The position numbers and the translations under genes were made by a program. 64,000 bases of DNA from Amblyomma americanum (lineage: Eukaryota; Arthropoda; Arachnida; Ixodida; Ixodidae), in NCBI RefSeq assembly GCF_052857255.1, contig NC_135505.1, positions 65,264,149 to 65,328,148 of the forward strand. Reading direction: 5' to 3'. Below are positions 9,951-22,639 of this stretch, piece by piece. Below the pieces are notes generated by a model, which was not told where the DNA came from, made no database searches, and saw nothing but the letters and a program-made list of their open reading frames with translations. The number at the start of each line of letters is the position of its first letter. Within the stretch, counting starts at the first letter, position 1.

Positions 9951-10854
9951 GCGCATGCGTCTATACGAGAATCCGGTGGTTCCGGTAAATTATAGTTACG
10001 ACTCTTCGCAGCTTTTCCTTCCTATCTGGGAATAGAGCCGGCTGTCAGTGGCGTGCCTGTCACTTATCAGAGACTGCGGTGCGCTTTTTGCAGGCGCCGC
10101 AGCGGAAAGTGCTGACGCACTGTCAAGGCGCTGCTAAGAGCGGCGGTAGTTCCCATCGCCATGGTCAGCGAGCACGCTCCGTTTGTTCAAAATGCCGTTG
10201 AGAGCGCTTCAGTATGGTTGCACAGGAGCGGGGTCACGTGGTATTTTTTTATATTTCGCGGGCAGTTTTTAGATTCCGCAAAAAGTGCACCTATGAGATA
10301 CGATGCTACAACAAACTAGATCGGCTGTTTGTAAACCTGCTATATAACCTACCGTAGCGCTCTTGTCACTAAAATGAATGCTTGAAATTTTTTCTAACTC
10401 AGGTTACTTGATTTATTAAGTGGAATATAAAAAAAATATTGTGAGGAGCGCCACATGATGGCAAAGAATGTACAGTTGGCTTCAGCGGGCTGCAGTTTAC
10501 CGCTTTTTTAAAATCCTTGGTTCAAGTTACTTGAAACATCTATATATGCATGCGCAGAGATGCATGGAGCAGTGTGCGTGTGGAGGCTTTTAACATAGGA
10601 CGTTTCTAAAACCATATTCGCCTTTCCATTGCGCAGAACGCAATGAAGAACATAAGCTCTTGTATCGCGCACAACTAACGCCTCACAAAGCACGTTAAGC
10701 ACATGCATACATGCGCTCGCCTGAGCGCATACTAGGAGCTGGAATCTTTGGCCGCTCTCTTGAAAGGTCTCCAACACCATTGAAATATCAGCCGGGCACG
10801 CGAAATTAACAGCTGAAATATTTTGTGAATCACAACTATATGCGATCGTAATAG
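9951..10854. other. Unassigned
   Basis: GC-richer near 10010-10220, then AT-rich. No coding or repeat family that I can support. Confidence 0.35.
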
Positions 10855-11054
10855 TGCCACAGTACTAACTCCTATAGTGGCGCCATACGCGGCTAAACTG
10901 TATTACCTGGCAGTTGGCAAGCCTTGAGCTATCTCGGGGCCGGATGTTTTCCTCGTCTTCATCTCTCGAGCAGCCTGCTGCCTTGCGCATTACAACAGCA
11001 CCTTGCGTGTATAAGTAAACCAGCCCTGCGTACGTCAACCGTTTCTTAGTGACA
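10855..11054 (+). repeat. 5' LTR of old element
   Basis: 200 bp, starting TGCCAC and ending GTGACA. A TGGTGGATCCGC primer-site candidate follows at 11060. It is homologous over its length to 16044-16235. Confidence 0.75.
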
Positions 11055-11083
11055 TGTTTGGTGGATCCGCTGAGTAACGGTTC

Positions 11084-12240
11084 ATGTACGCTGACCCCGA
11101 GGACATTCTTGACATCAGTTCTGAACGCATGGCTACAACACCAGTCTACAAGGCGAGCCGCGGCCTGAGATGCCTGCAACCAGAGTTCGGGCAACTCACA
11201 AGATCGGTAAGGGCCATGACGTCAGTTACGGCCAGCCAGACAAGTAAGGTTTCTGGGAATGTCCCGCCGCTCGTCCTTCACACTCCTCGGTCCCCCCATC
11301 ATTCCACGGTGAGAGGTTTGAGGACATCGAAAACTGGTTGGCCAGCTTTGACCGTGTGGCGGGCTTCAACGAGTGGGACGGCGAGCGCAAATATGAAGCG
11401 TGTACTTCGCACTACAGGACTCGGCCAAGACGTGGTATGAGGACCACGAAGCTTCCTTCACTAACTGGAAGGTCTTTCGCCGAGAGCTTTTAGCAACTTT
11501 CAACACCAGCCAACGAAGGGAGAAAGCTGAAATCGCCTTGCAATCGAGGTAACAACCGAACGAGAGCGTCGCTATGTTCATCGAGGATATGACGCGACTC
11601 TTCAATCGCACCGACCTGCCATGCCCAAGGCCAAGTAGGTACGCCACTCAATGCGCGGCGTAATTGTTTGCCGGACTGGTACGTGACCCGCCAAGAACGG
11701 TGGCCGAATTTGACAAGGAGGAAACAAGCATGGAGCGTTCTCTGCAAGAACGGGGTGCGCACTACGGCCGCCAGGCTAGTGTGGCAGCCGCTCACCATTG
11801 TACGCCCACGTCGCTACACACTGAGGAGCTTCGAGAGATTGTGAGGAGCCTAGCGCGAGAAAACTCGAGAAACTTCCCTTCGAAGCTCCACAGGCCAGCG
11901 CCGCTGCCATACTGAACGTGGTCCGAGATAAAGTCCGGCGAGCTGTTCAGTAGCCATCAGCTCCGCAGCCAGCGCTCCACATGATGATATACAGTCAAGC
12001 ACTACAAAACCGTCCTGGGCGAGCGAGGCAAGCATTTCCCCCGTCACTCCTGTGCCTTCACTGCGGTACCCAATTGCAACTGTACCCTTCGTACCACAGG
12101 AGTCCCGGTCCGCCATGAGCAAAGCTCACGTTTGGAGTATGCCAAACAATAGGCCTCTCTGCTACCACTGCGGGTAGCACCGGCCACATCCTCCGCCACT
12201 GCCCCTTCCGCAGAATCGGCTTCAAGGGGCTTTCACCTGA
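11084..12240 (+). pseudogene. gag: gag remnant
   Basis: Gag is recoverable only in pieces across all three frames. A NWLASFDRV...FNEWDG segment near 11320 and DSAKTWYEDHEASFTNWKVF near 11410 correspond to the gag domain. QPNESVAMFIEDMTRLF and LVRDPPRTVAEFDKE follow at 11550-11730. The CCHC knuckle at 12160-12202 (CYHCG ... TGHILRHC) is itself split by a frameshift. Unlike the young element, this copy retains the segment between the gag domain and the region before the knuckle, which supports reading the young Gag as internally deleted. Confidence 0.7.
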
Positions 12241-12301
12241 CGCACCTCGACCAAGCTACGGAGAACGGCCGCGGGACATCGAGCAGTACCTGTCTTATAA
12301 C

Positions 12302-15300
12302 GTGCAGCCAACGACCACGCAGCGACAGCCAGTCCCGGTCACCATCCCCAAGGTGGTTTTCTTCGCCAAGCTGCCCGTCTTCTGGTCAGTTCAGAGGCAC
12401 GTCCCCACATCGGGAAAATTGAAGACGGCGTCCTCCGGGGGTAGGGCCGCCGCTATTCGATCACGTCAAGAGCCTCCATCCGCCAATCCGCAGCTAGGAT
12501 TCGACCGACGACTACTCGATCTCAAGACCTCAACGACAAAGACACGCTGTAACCGGCTGGGTTCTGCCGAAATCGACGATTCACTTCTACGATCCTACCC
12601 ACGACGACCTCACCCGACGACATCAACGACAATGACGTGCAGTGACCGACTGTTGTCTGCCGAAATCCCAGTAATCGTGGATAATCGCGATGTGACCGCA
12701 CTTGTGGATACCGTCGCTGATTTTTCTGTAATGAGCAGTCAGGTACCCACGGCTCTCAGCAAGGTCCCGACCTCCTGGTCTGGACTTCATATCCGCACCG
12801 TCGGTGCCCATGTGGTTACGCCGATCGGCGTCTGCGCGTCACGAATACATATCCGCGGTGCTACTTTTTCTAGTTTCTTTGCTGCGCTGCCCGAGGGCTC
12901 CGAAGACCTGATACCTTGAATTACCTTGATACCATCAACCTTCAGGTGCTGGTCGTGTCATTTTCCACTCAACCCCCTGTTGACGGCTATCCCAAGCCTC
13001 GCGGGTCTAGGTTACGCGTCTTTGATGACCACGTATTGATCTCGACAAGAGATAGCATGCTTGCTACCGAAGATTGCGACAGCAGCATCGGAACTCGTGG
13101 CATCGCTGAAACCAACATGTCATTGCGCCGTCGTCGGCAAGTCTGTGTTGCTCGCGGAATTGTTGAGCTAAACAATGGCCGAACCGAACTCTTGGCGACC
13201 CATTTTGGCGGTGAACCTCATTGTTTGCCTGGCAGAACAGTTATTGCGTGTTTCGAAGAACTCAACGAATTCGCGGGAAAGAAGGTTTTGTCCGAAGCCT
13301 CGGAATCAGTGGAGGCGCCGACCATTCGCATAAAAACTGACGTAAACCCGAACCTTCCGTGTAATCAGAAAACCTGCCTCAAAAGCGTTATCCTGTTTTT
13401 CTGCGACTGCATTGTGTCGACCTCTAAGGTTAGGCAGACACCGCTCACAAAGCAAAGAATTATAGTCGACGCCAACCAGCGGCGGTTATGTCAGCCGCCT
13501 TAACGGATTTTTTCAAAGGAGTGTGATGCCATTCGCCTCCAAGTCACTCCGGAACGTGATACAGACGTCAACGATCCCCTGGGCGTCGCCTGTTGTTCTA
13601 GTAGCAAAGAAAGCCGGTACCTTACTGTTCTGCGTTGATTACCGACGTTTAAAAAAGGTCACAGAAAAGGATGTTAAGCCTATGCCGCGCATTGGTGACT
13701 CCCTGTATCGGCTGCGTCACGGCAAGACTTTTCATGGCTAGATTTACGCAGTGGCTATTGGCAAATCGTAGTGGACGAACGCGACCGGGAAAATACCGCC
13801 TTTATTACACCGGACGGTCTGTACGAATTCCGGGCGCTCCCTTTCGGCATGTGCTCGGCTGCTGCAACCTTCCAGCGGATGATGGACACCGTTCTTGCCG
13901 CTCTTAAACAGCAGTCCTGTCTCATGTACTTGGATGACATTGTCACCTTCTCTGATACGTTCGAAGAGCACCTGAGACGACTGTGCACTGTGCTCGAAGC
14001 AATTCTGTCGGCCGGTCTTACCCTAAAGCCCGAAAAGTGTCACTTCGCTTTCGATGAGTTGTAGTTTCTAGGCCTCATCGTGAGTGCTAAAGGGGTTAGC
14101 CTCGACCTCGCTAAGACAGCCGCCGTGACTGCTTTTCCTGTGCCCACCGATAAGCAAAGTGTGGGCCGCTTTCTGGGTCTCTGCGCCTATATCGGCGTTT
14201 TGCGCAAAACTTCTCCCAGATCGCTGAGCCCCTCACCCGCCTCACGAAAGATTCCGAACCGCTCTTGTAGGACCTGGAGCAACAGAAGGCTTTTGAAGAC
14301 CTCCGAACTCGTGTCCAAAGTACGCCCATCCTTGGAAACTTCGACGAGTCGGCCGCCACTGAACTGCACAAAGACACCAGCAACATCGGCCTCGGTGCGG
14401 TCATTGTGCTGTTGCAGGATGGTATCAAACGCGTCATCGCATACGCAAGCCGCACATTGTCATAATCTGAGGCAAACTATTCCACCACCGAAAAAGAATA
14501 TGTGGGCAGTGACCAAATTTCGCCCGCATTTATATGGCCGCCCTTTCAGGGTCATCAGTGACCACCACTCGCTGTGTTGGCTGGCGAACCTCAAAAATTC
14601 CTCGGGACGGCTTCCACGCTGGAGCCTTCGACTTCAGGAATTAGATGTCACCATCGTCTATAAGTGTGGTAGGAAGCACAGTCATACCGACTGTTTGTCT
14701 CATGCTCCTATCGAGGATCCCCGAGCTACCCCAATGATGATTCAGTTTTTCTTGGTGCCTACTCCACGTCTGTTCTCATTCTACACCAAAGAGACGAGAG
14801 TAAATTACGGCCCCTGTTTGAATATCTGGAAGGGAGCGCTCATTTTGCCCCACGAATCTTCTCATACGGACTGTCGTCTTTCAGTTAACTACTCGCTGTT
14901 TATCAACTCGTCCTGCCTACGGCTTTTCGCGACGAAGTCCTGCAGGCATGCCATGATCACCCATGTTCTGGTAACCTGAGTTTTGTCGAACTTTGGAACG
15001 AATACGGCAAAAGTACTTCTGGCCCAAGGTTGCTGAAGTTGTGAACCATTACGTAAGAACTTGGCGCGAATGTCAGCGTCGCAAGACGCAGCCGACTAAG
15101 CCAGCCGGCCTACTGCAGCCTATTGATTCACATCGGGTCCCCTTCCATCAAATCGGCATGTATTTACTCCGCCCATTGTGGTCACCACCGATCACCTTAG
15201 GCGATACTGTGAGATAACCTCTTCCCCGTGGTACCGCTGATGAAATTGTGCTTCGTAACGGTGCACACATCGTTTTATCTGAAAGGGGAACAGCGTTCAT

Positions 15301-15936
15301 TCGGCACTTACGAAGGAGGTTATGCGCCTGAGCGGCACCAGTCACCGCAAGACAACCGCTCATCACCCCCAAACGAACGGCCTCACCGAACGGCTTAACA
15401 AGACGATCGCTGACATGATTTCCATGTGTGTCGACGCGGACCAACGGAACTGGAACGCCATACTCTCTTACGTCACATTTGCCTATAACACTGCAGTGCA
15501 GGAAACGACACGCTTCACTCCGTTTCGTTTAATACATGGTCGCGAAGCTACTACTATGCTGGATGCAGTGCTGCTTGCAGCTAGCACTACATCCTCTGTT
15601 ATGGGTGCTGCCCACTTTGTTCATTACGCTGAGGCCGCCCGCCAGCTCGCTCGAGAACGCATCTGGCACCAACAAGTTCTCGACGCCCGGCGCTATAACC
15701 TCCGCCATCGAAATGTGCGTTACCACCCCGGCAAACAAGTCTGGGTGTGGAGCCCAATAAGCATTCGAGGGCGCTCTGAGAAGCTTCAACGCCTATACTT
15801 TGGCCCCTACGAGGTGCTCCGCCAGCTCAGTGAAGTCACCTACGAAGTTCTTCCCCAGGAAACCGTCCGCTCTTCTAGACGGCCGACCTCCGAAGTTCTC
15901 CACGTCGCCCGGATGAAGCCGTACCACGCCCGCTAG
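12302..15936 (+). pseudogene. pol: pol remnant (PR-RT-RH-IN)
   Basis: Protease lies at 12302-12919, where the active-site triplet reads DTVA (GTC at 12713) instead of DTGA, an inactivating change. RT is in two main pieces: 13523-13741 ([22 protein letters not shown]) and 13771-14064 (PFGMCSAAATFQRMMD, CLMYLDDIV at 13927). These are followed by RNase H and connection remnants at 14080-14760 (RVISDHHSLCWL). Integrase zinc and core pieces occur at 14993-15217 (REC..RRK) and 15322-15936 ([22 protein letters not shown] near 15800). Stops occur at each break. Confidence 0.8.
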
Positions 15937-16043
15937 CCCCTCGCGCGTGTCTACACTGTACGCCAGACACATGCGACTACGCTTGTTGTCTTGCCTCCCA
16001 CTGCTTCCGCACCGAGTCGCTGTTTTTTAGAGAGGGGCAGTAA

Positions 16044-16235
16044 TGCCACACAACTAACTCCTATAGTGGCGCCGTATTGCGGCTAAAGAGTGGTACCTGG
16101 CAGTTGGAAAGCCTTGAGCCATCTCGAGGCTAGATGTTTCCATCTTTCGAGCTGCCTGCTGCCTTGGTCGTCTCGAAAACGTCTTGCGCGTATATGTAAG
16201 CCAGCCCTGCGTACGTCAACCGTTTCTCGGTGACA
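16044..16235 (+). repeat. 3' LTR of old element
   Basis: 192 bp, starting TGCCACA and ending GTGACA. Diverged from the 5' LTR by several indels and substitutions. Confidence 0.75.
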
Positions 16236-16399
16236 ATTTGACGCGAGCATTTATGCTTGCGCGGGGGTAAGACGATCAAACGGCGATCACACGCACGCAA
16301 AACAAATAAGTAAACAGCGAGAACTATCGCAAAAGGCGCCATTGCAGTCGACACAGACGATATGCACCGAGATATAGTCGAAACCAGTGCCTGCATTGC

Positions 16400-16830
16400 G
16401 CAAAACAGCGCATAAAGAACTGCGGTCCTTTTAGATCATATAAAATAGGCCGCGCGTTCTTCCCGCTACCATACCCCCCTCTCCGTCGTCCGCTAGTTGC
16501 CCGAGCGCTGCCATCACAATATCGTCTTCGCGAATCTGGCTGCCCACTGGCAGCCAGAAACCGACAAGAAAGAGAAAAACGAATGCGTTCTCGGTAGCCA
16601 CCGGAAGTGCGGGGAGCAGCCAGAGAAAATTGAGCGCCTGGCTCCGCCCTTTGGCTGCCCACGGGCTGCCAAAAGCGGATAATCAAAGAGGACCATTATC
16701 GTAATCGAGTGCAAGTGCAGTTCGAAAGAGTAAGCAGCGTTCCAGAGCCGCAACGGTGCATAGAGACCGACTCTCGACGACCGACCAGCGGCGGCTCGGA
16801 GCGAGATAGTCTGCATGCTTGCAGGTAAGG
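16400..16830. other. CpG-rich block with hairpin and a CAG|GTAAGG donor-like site
   Basis: GC-rich, CpG-rich island in AT-rich surroundings. It contains a 10-bp perfect stem with a 4-base loop (TCTGGCTGCC 16535-16544, GGCAGCCAGA 16549-16558) and further GGCTGCC copies to 16670. A strong 5' splice-donor match CAG|GTAAGG lies near 16823. This would fit a promoter with a non-coding first exon, or a repeat element. I see no protein evidence, so it remains a suggestion. Confidence 0.25.
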
Positions 16831-17324
16831 AAGAACGCGCATGCCCTGAGCACTTGTCACCAGGCGCGTCACCACGAGAGCGGTCAGCAATGCTCTCCGG
16901 GCTGCTCCACAACAGTGCGGGACGGTCGAGAGACTTTTGTCCCAGGTAGTACATTTGCTGCAACATAATGTGCACACATCGGACATCGCATACTTGGCAG
17001 TTAAGTATATTTTAAAGGACGATGTTGCAGGCGACCCTGCTTGGGTATCACCAAGAACAACCTAAACGCCAGGCGTATATCACTGCAAAGAGTACCGAAC
17101 ACCGGAGAATCAGCCGTGGTGAATATCGATAATAGGCAGCATTTAACAGGCATTAGCAAAATAACATGTCTCCCATGCTGAATAGAAACAAGGCCGGGAT
17201 AGGGCATTAGCAAACGTAAACCCAGTGAAAACTATGATCAAAAAGCCTGACTAATACACAATATACACAATCTCTCGTACAATAGTTCGGTGACTGGCAG
17301 TCTACAATGACATTGTCAGGAGCA
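16831..17324. other. Unassigned
   Basis: No supported feature. Confidence 0.4.
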
Positions 17325-17395
17325 ATTCAATGCAATGAAATGCAATAAAATACAATAAAATACAATAGAATACAATACAATACAATACAATAAAA
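17325..17395 (+). repeat. AATAC-type pentanucleotide microsatellite
   Basis: Imperfect array of AATGC/AATAA/AATAC pentamers, cleanest as consecutive ATACA units near 17370-17390. Confidence 0.85.
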
Positions 17396-20300
17396 TTGAG
17401 CAGAAATCTTCAGCAATATCTCCTTAAAGCGCGCCTTCCATTGGGTGAAATTTCCCTTTAGGAACGCCCGAAAGTGTACGGAAGGTTTTGTCATAATGGT
17501 CACAAAAAGTTCGGGACGCTGGAACAAGTAGTGTCGTGAGAATAGATTAGAGAGACACAGGACTTCCTTATATTTAGATCAGTGCTTCACTTATTTTTAT
17601 GATTCCATTGTATGCCTCAGACAAGTTTGGCCAGTTATCAGACACAAAAGAAGAACCGAAGAACTGCTTGCGGCTCGAACTTGGCGTACTGTCGCTTTGT
17701 GAACAACGTCAAGGTGTTAAACCACCCCTAAACTTTGTGAGAAATAGCGTTCATGTCAGAAAAACTCGTATTCATCGCGCTCACAAAGCCTCACGCAGCT
17801 CAGCGTAGAAGCCTTTGTTAGAAGTATGTAAAACATGGCGGCAAAGAACAAACCGGCAGTCCATGTTCATGTCCTTGTAATCTGCCTCGGTGCGAACTGA
17901 AGTGTGCTCCTTGAGAGAATATCTTTTGGAACACCATATAAAAGTTGAAGACACCATTATCTGCAAGAAAAAGTCATAGAAAAAGCAAGATGATGACAGA
18001 AAACAGTACCCTTTTCAAAGAAGGCATTAAAAATCCGTTCATAGTGGGACTAAGTTAGCAGGTTGAAAGCGTAGAACGGAGAATGCTAAGAAGAAAGCGA
18101 AGCAGTTATATGCATGAAACATATAACTGATAATTGAGAGACCAACGTTTGAAGTGTTTCTATCGGCGCGATCAACAGACAAAATTTACCTGTACCCCAC
18201 ACTAACTGGTCAATTTGCAATGTTTTTCGATATGCAGGAACTGCTACAGTGGTACGCGCTGGCGAGAAATTCAGAGTGCCGATAAAGCAGATTATCGAAA
18301 ACACGTTGCAGCAGAGACTGACGTTAGCCATCGGGAGTTCGTGAACGTGCTCATCTGTTTCTCGGCGGTGATATATGCAACACCACCACAAGGTATCCCA
18401 CGAGAAAAGATGGCAAACCATGAGCGCCTCGCACTGCCGCATGGAACGCTCGCCGCTATGTTGCAATGTATTCTGCGTGCACCAATTTCAGAGTACATGA
18501 AGTTGTAGGTGAGCAACCTCCCACCCGTCCCTCCTCAAGCGGCTTTAGTGCTATTTTCTTAGTTCTATATGATTTCGCGACCGACTATTCCACTCATCAG
18601 TGTTCGTAAACCTCACCAATAGTGACAGTACATTTCCTTCTAATACTCTGGAGCAGACAGATAGTAACTTACACCTCAACTAAAGTGTTCCGTTATGCAA
18701 AGAATTGTAGCTGTACAACTTGTTTCGAACCCTGCCGGCGGATGTTTACTGTGTACACATCCCTAAAAGATAATTCAGGGAATTGTTTGCTGTTTTCGCG
18801 CAGCCGTTGAGACCAGTGAGACTGGCGAACTGGCTGGTTTTTACTACAAATCGTTTATCATAATTCGCCAGCTGTACCCACACAGTCCACCTAATAGTAC
18901 TTGCGACGTCAATAAAGTCCATGTAGGCCCCTTTACTCAATGCTCTTCATTCATATAGCAAGCATTCGTGCATCTTTCACTGCAAGTATTCGTGATAGGT
19001 AGCAAGGGAAGAAATATTGAATTCATGACCAGAGAGGGTGCGTCAGTAAATGTTATCGACGATGCAGATTTATCACATTCAGTTTTTCACTGATGATTTT
19101 CGCGAATAAGGAAGTGCGGTACGTTCTCTCTAAGAGTTTTTTTGTGCCTATTCACTGCACTTTTCTACACAAAAAAATTAGCTATCAAGCTTGCATTTGG
19201 AAAATGGAACATGGGCTGATTAAGTTTATATGTTAACTTAAGTAATTTCACGTAATTTTTAGAATTGAGGCCTTCTATTTGACAATATTATACAGTACAA
19301 ACAACAATTTTTTCTCGTTAAAATTATTTTTCAAGCTATTAGGAACTTCTCCGCTCATCGCAGAATTGAAAGAACCGTTTACTCCCTGTTTACACAAGGG
19401 ACCGATTTCTTTTTGTGAAACAAAAAAATTCGACCGTTCCGCTTAGGAAAGCAATATTCCATTGCATCACAGCAAAACGCAAAAAATAATATTCTTATTT
19501 ATCGCAGTTTTGAAGATTTGCTTTTTGTCCAAAAAATATTTTTCCATGCTGTCTGCTCGCCATTCATCAGAAAAGAGCTATATCGAGCTGAATACATCTA
19601 ATATACATCCCACAAAACCAGCCAACCAACATTTAAGCCGGTTTCGTTGCATTCTTTTCTTATGTTTTCTGTTTCCTTGGAACTCCTTCACACTCACGTG
19701 GTGCTGCACAACATTTTGTATACATTATCAACAACAGTATAACAACAATTGACAGGCATGGGCAGATATCACCGCAAACATTCCTTGCATTGGCCTTATT
19801 ATGGATGCAAAACATAGATGAAGAAATAGTTTCTCGATTTCTTTTTTAGCGCGTATTTATTTTTTCATGTAACGGCCGCTGAATTATTTTAGCTGCAGGT
19901 TTTTTGGGAACGTCGTACTACAAAACCCAGTAATGGATGGTTGCTGATGGCCACGTGCTCCAATAGTTCAACCAGAAAGTTAGCCGGAAAGTTTTTTTGC
20001 GAATTCTTTTCAACAACTTTTCCCTATATACAACTTTGTTTTGCATTCGAATGTGGGCGAAAGCGATCTAATCATTTAACATGTTAAGAAGAGCTTCAAT
20101 GTACAATCGTGTACACAGCCTTAAACCTTTTCAATACGGTTGCTACAACGCGATGCGTATGGTTTCTGGGCACCAAAAGATAATTCTGCCGCAATCACCT
20201 ACCATCAGAAAAATGTAAATCAAAGTGGCAGTGATCAGTGATTCATTCCAGCAATGATTTGTTCAATGTTTCCTCGACTGTGTTGATCGTAATTGTGCAT

Positions 20301-20411
20301 TCCCCGTACTCTGTCCATTTTTAAGATGAATTTGTCTCAACTTCCATCAGATGGATTTTAACAGTCCACATCACGCGGACCGCAATTCCCAATATCAATA
20401 CGTCATCTTCA
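17396..20411. other. Unassigned AT-rich intergenic DNA
   Basis: About 3 kb with only short, overlapping frames on both strands. I see no domain, splice-site pair with coding, or repeat family. Confidence 0.4.
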
Positions 20412-20437
20412 CTCTCGGTTGTATTTTGAACCGAGAG
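20412..20437. other. Perfect 9-bp hairpin
   Basis: CTCTCGGTT (20412-20420) and AACCGAGAG (20429-20437) with an 8-base loop. Function unknown; may be chance or a relic of a small DNA transposon. Confidence 0.4.
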
Positions 20438-20720
20438 CAGTTTTTTAGACCTTCGAAAGCGAATCATAAGCGAGGACGTGATGTTAAGCAATAATTTTGA
20501 GTCTTTTGGTATACTTTCGGGACTTGAAATGTACTTGTAGAGAACGAGGAAAAAAATTTAGCGACTCATTTACCGATGCGTGCGTAGAAGTTTTGAAGGA
20601 ATCTTTGAGGCTAATGTAAAGGCTTATTTCTAAACTGAGATCTGCGCAGCGAGCTACGGAAATAAATCACGAGTAACATCGAGAGACGTGAAAAGAAAAA
20701 ACTGCGACGGGGTGAATACG

Positions 20721-20948
20721 GTTTATGGGGGTTTAACGTCCCAAAGCGACTCAGGCTATGAGACGCCGTAGTGAAGGGCTCCGGAGATTTCGACCACCTG
20801 GGGTTCTTTAACGTGCACTGACATCGCATAGTACACGGGCCTCTAGAATTTCGCCTCCATCGAAATTCGACCGCCGCGGCAGGGATCGAACCCGCGTCTT
20901 TCGGGCCAGCAGCCGAGCGCCATAACCACTCAGCCACCGTGGCGGCTG
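20721..20948 (-). mobile_element. tRNA-derived SINE (Ruka-like), full length
   Basis: Reverse orientation: the tRNA-like head is at the right (GCCGCCACGGTGGCTGAGTGG-type A box, B box near GGTTCGATCCC) and the tail is at the left. It is flanked by 15-bp target duplications with one mismatch, GACGGGGTGAATACG at 20706-20720 and GACGAGGTGAATACG at 20949-20963, as expected for LINE-driven insertion. Family assignment to the tick SINE Ruka is from memory. Confidence 0.85.
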
Positions 20949-20963
20949 GACGAGGTGAATACG

Positions 20964-22563
20964 TAAGCTTACGAAATCCTAGTTGGAATCAAGCATATGA
21001 AATGCACCAATGTAAAGGAAAGGCAAATAACGGCCTTTTAAGGTTGACGAGCATGTTCTATGAGAGGGCGGGCGTTAGGTGGTGCGGTGAGAGTTCGTAG
21101 GAATGCCCAAAGTTTGGATGTTTGGGATGATAATATGGAATTGGCTGAAAAAGTATAGGTTTAATTGAAGCAGCAAGAAACATGCTTTTTAATTCGTGTA
21201 GCGCAGCTAGCTATTCTAGGGATATGTAGTAAAAGCCAGAAATTGGGCACTTACCGGCAACTTGTTGAACGCGACTATCGGACGACTAATATTTTGTTCA
21301 GTCTTTAGGTGCATGCTCCAATAGCCAGTGCAGTTCGAAGTTGTCTTTGGATTCCAAGTCCTCGAAGCAATTGTAACAGAAGAAAAGCCCCTGCGGAGTC
21401 CCAGCTTCCTCTTCAAATTCCCCTTGGAGTGAAAAAATGAAAACGGGGCAATTAATAAAATTTTAGAAAATAACTACACAGTAAACATCACATCGTTTTT
21501 TTTTGCGGAATGCCATCCATCACTTCTTTCTCATCTCACACCTAGAGATACCTTGTTGCCACCTTTTCAGGTTCTAGCATTTGCTTGGCAAATATGCTCT
21601 AGGCATCCTAGAGCCTCGCATGTTATCCCACCGGTTACTGAGATGGGGCAGCGCGCCGTAATACAGATTTCAAAACGGTATGTTGGTTGAAAGTTGTTAT
21701 TTGCTAGGAAATATCTAGAAACCTGGTTTTTTTTTTAGCACGTGCTAAAGTGCGTGAGAAATATTGTAAGTGTTCAAGAAAATAAAGCTTACGAAACCAG
21801 CCCTGCGTTACGATTCAAAGGCCGCCGACTTTTAAACGGGGAGGAATTTTTTGTCGCATTTTACAGTAATTGTTCGAGGTTGAGTAGACTGGTAATTTGG
21901 GAGCGATTGCTCACTGACGTCAGTCCAACCAAGCGCAGCCACACGGCTTTAAAGGAAAACTACACAGCTCCCACAAAAACTTCCTAATGGCAGAAAAGAG
22001 TGCAACGGCTTTAACGTAGTTAAACCGAGTACAAGTGCGAAAACAAGTGTTTGCTGTGGGTTTTGTTTTGCTGCGTCGTCGGCACGTCTTGGGACCATGT
22101 TAGACTCAGGTTAAGCTCTCACTGAAGTTAAGTTTATCCGATCAGTTCGGGCCGAATATAAAAATTGATGATGACGATGTGCAATGAACAGCGCGAGAGT
22201 GTGCTGCTGTTTGTGTGAGGAAAACAACAATATGATGCGTGATCGGCATAGTGCTCTCTTGTAGTGGCCAGCGAAGCTGATGTTTTCGCGCCGCGGGTTC
22301 GTGACCTAGTTGCACCAATAATTATTTTATTTATGCATGGGCTGTTGCTATGCTAGGCGTGGCAAAGGTCTCCCTCAAGGTCACCCTCCCATTGGCTGCA
22401 GCTGGCGGGACACTCCTCCGAACTAACTTGAGCTAACCTGAGTTACTCCGTCGCTTCGTGCAAGATTCTGTGTTGGCACCGTGTTATATGCTGGTTTCGC
22501 AGTAGTTTCCGCAGTTTTTTTTCGCAGTAGTACTTTTTCATGCCGTTTTTTTCCTTTTCACAG
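20964..22563. other. Unassigned
   Basis: No gene or known repeat supported. A moderately GC-rich section lies at 22330-22460. Confidence 0.35.
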
Positions 22564-22629
22564 GGGCGCGCCAACAACGTGGGTCTCCATCTTCACAGGG
22601 AATTCAAGCTAAATAAAGCCGTTAAGTAA
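22564..22629 (+). CDS. Possible short terminal exon
   Basis: A strong acceptor (pyrimidine tract then TTTTCACAG ending at 22563) is followed by 21 open codons in phase 0 (GRANNVGLHLHREFKLNKAVK) and TAA at 22627. An AATAAA at 22612-22617 lies within the last codons. The arrangement resembles a compact last exon, but it is short and no upstream exon was found, so chance is a real alternative. Confidence 0.2.
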   Translation, partial: GRANNVGLHLHREFKLNKAVK

Positions 22630-22639
22630 TTTGTTCAAT

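Larger units (their letters stand above)
10855..16235 (+). mobile_element. Old, degraded Ty3/mdg4-type LTR retrotransposon
   Basis: Two diverged LTRs (10855-11054 and 16044-16235) enclose gag and pol remnants in the usual order. The LTRs share blocks such as TAACTCCTATAGTGGCGCC, TACCTGGCAGTTGG and GCCCTGCGTACGTCAACCG but differ by substitutions and indels. Flanks (ATAG left, ATTT right) show no clear target duplication. A purine-rich AGAGAGGGGCAG at 16029-16040 just before the 3' LTR fits a polypurine tract. Coding is broken by many stops and frameshifts, so this copy is far older than the element at 2574-7649. Confidence 0.85.

Noticed and set aside
11084..11440. 118-codon frame as an intact gene
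   Set aside because: Out of frame with the gag motifs visible in the other frames of the same DNA; it is a by-product of the degraded gag.
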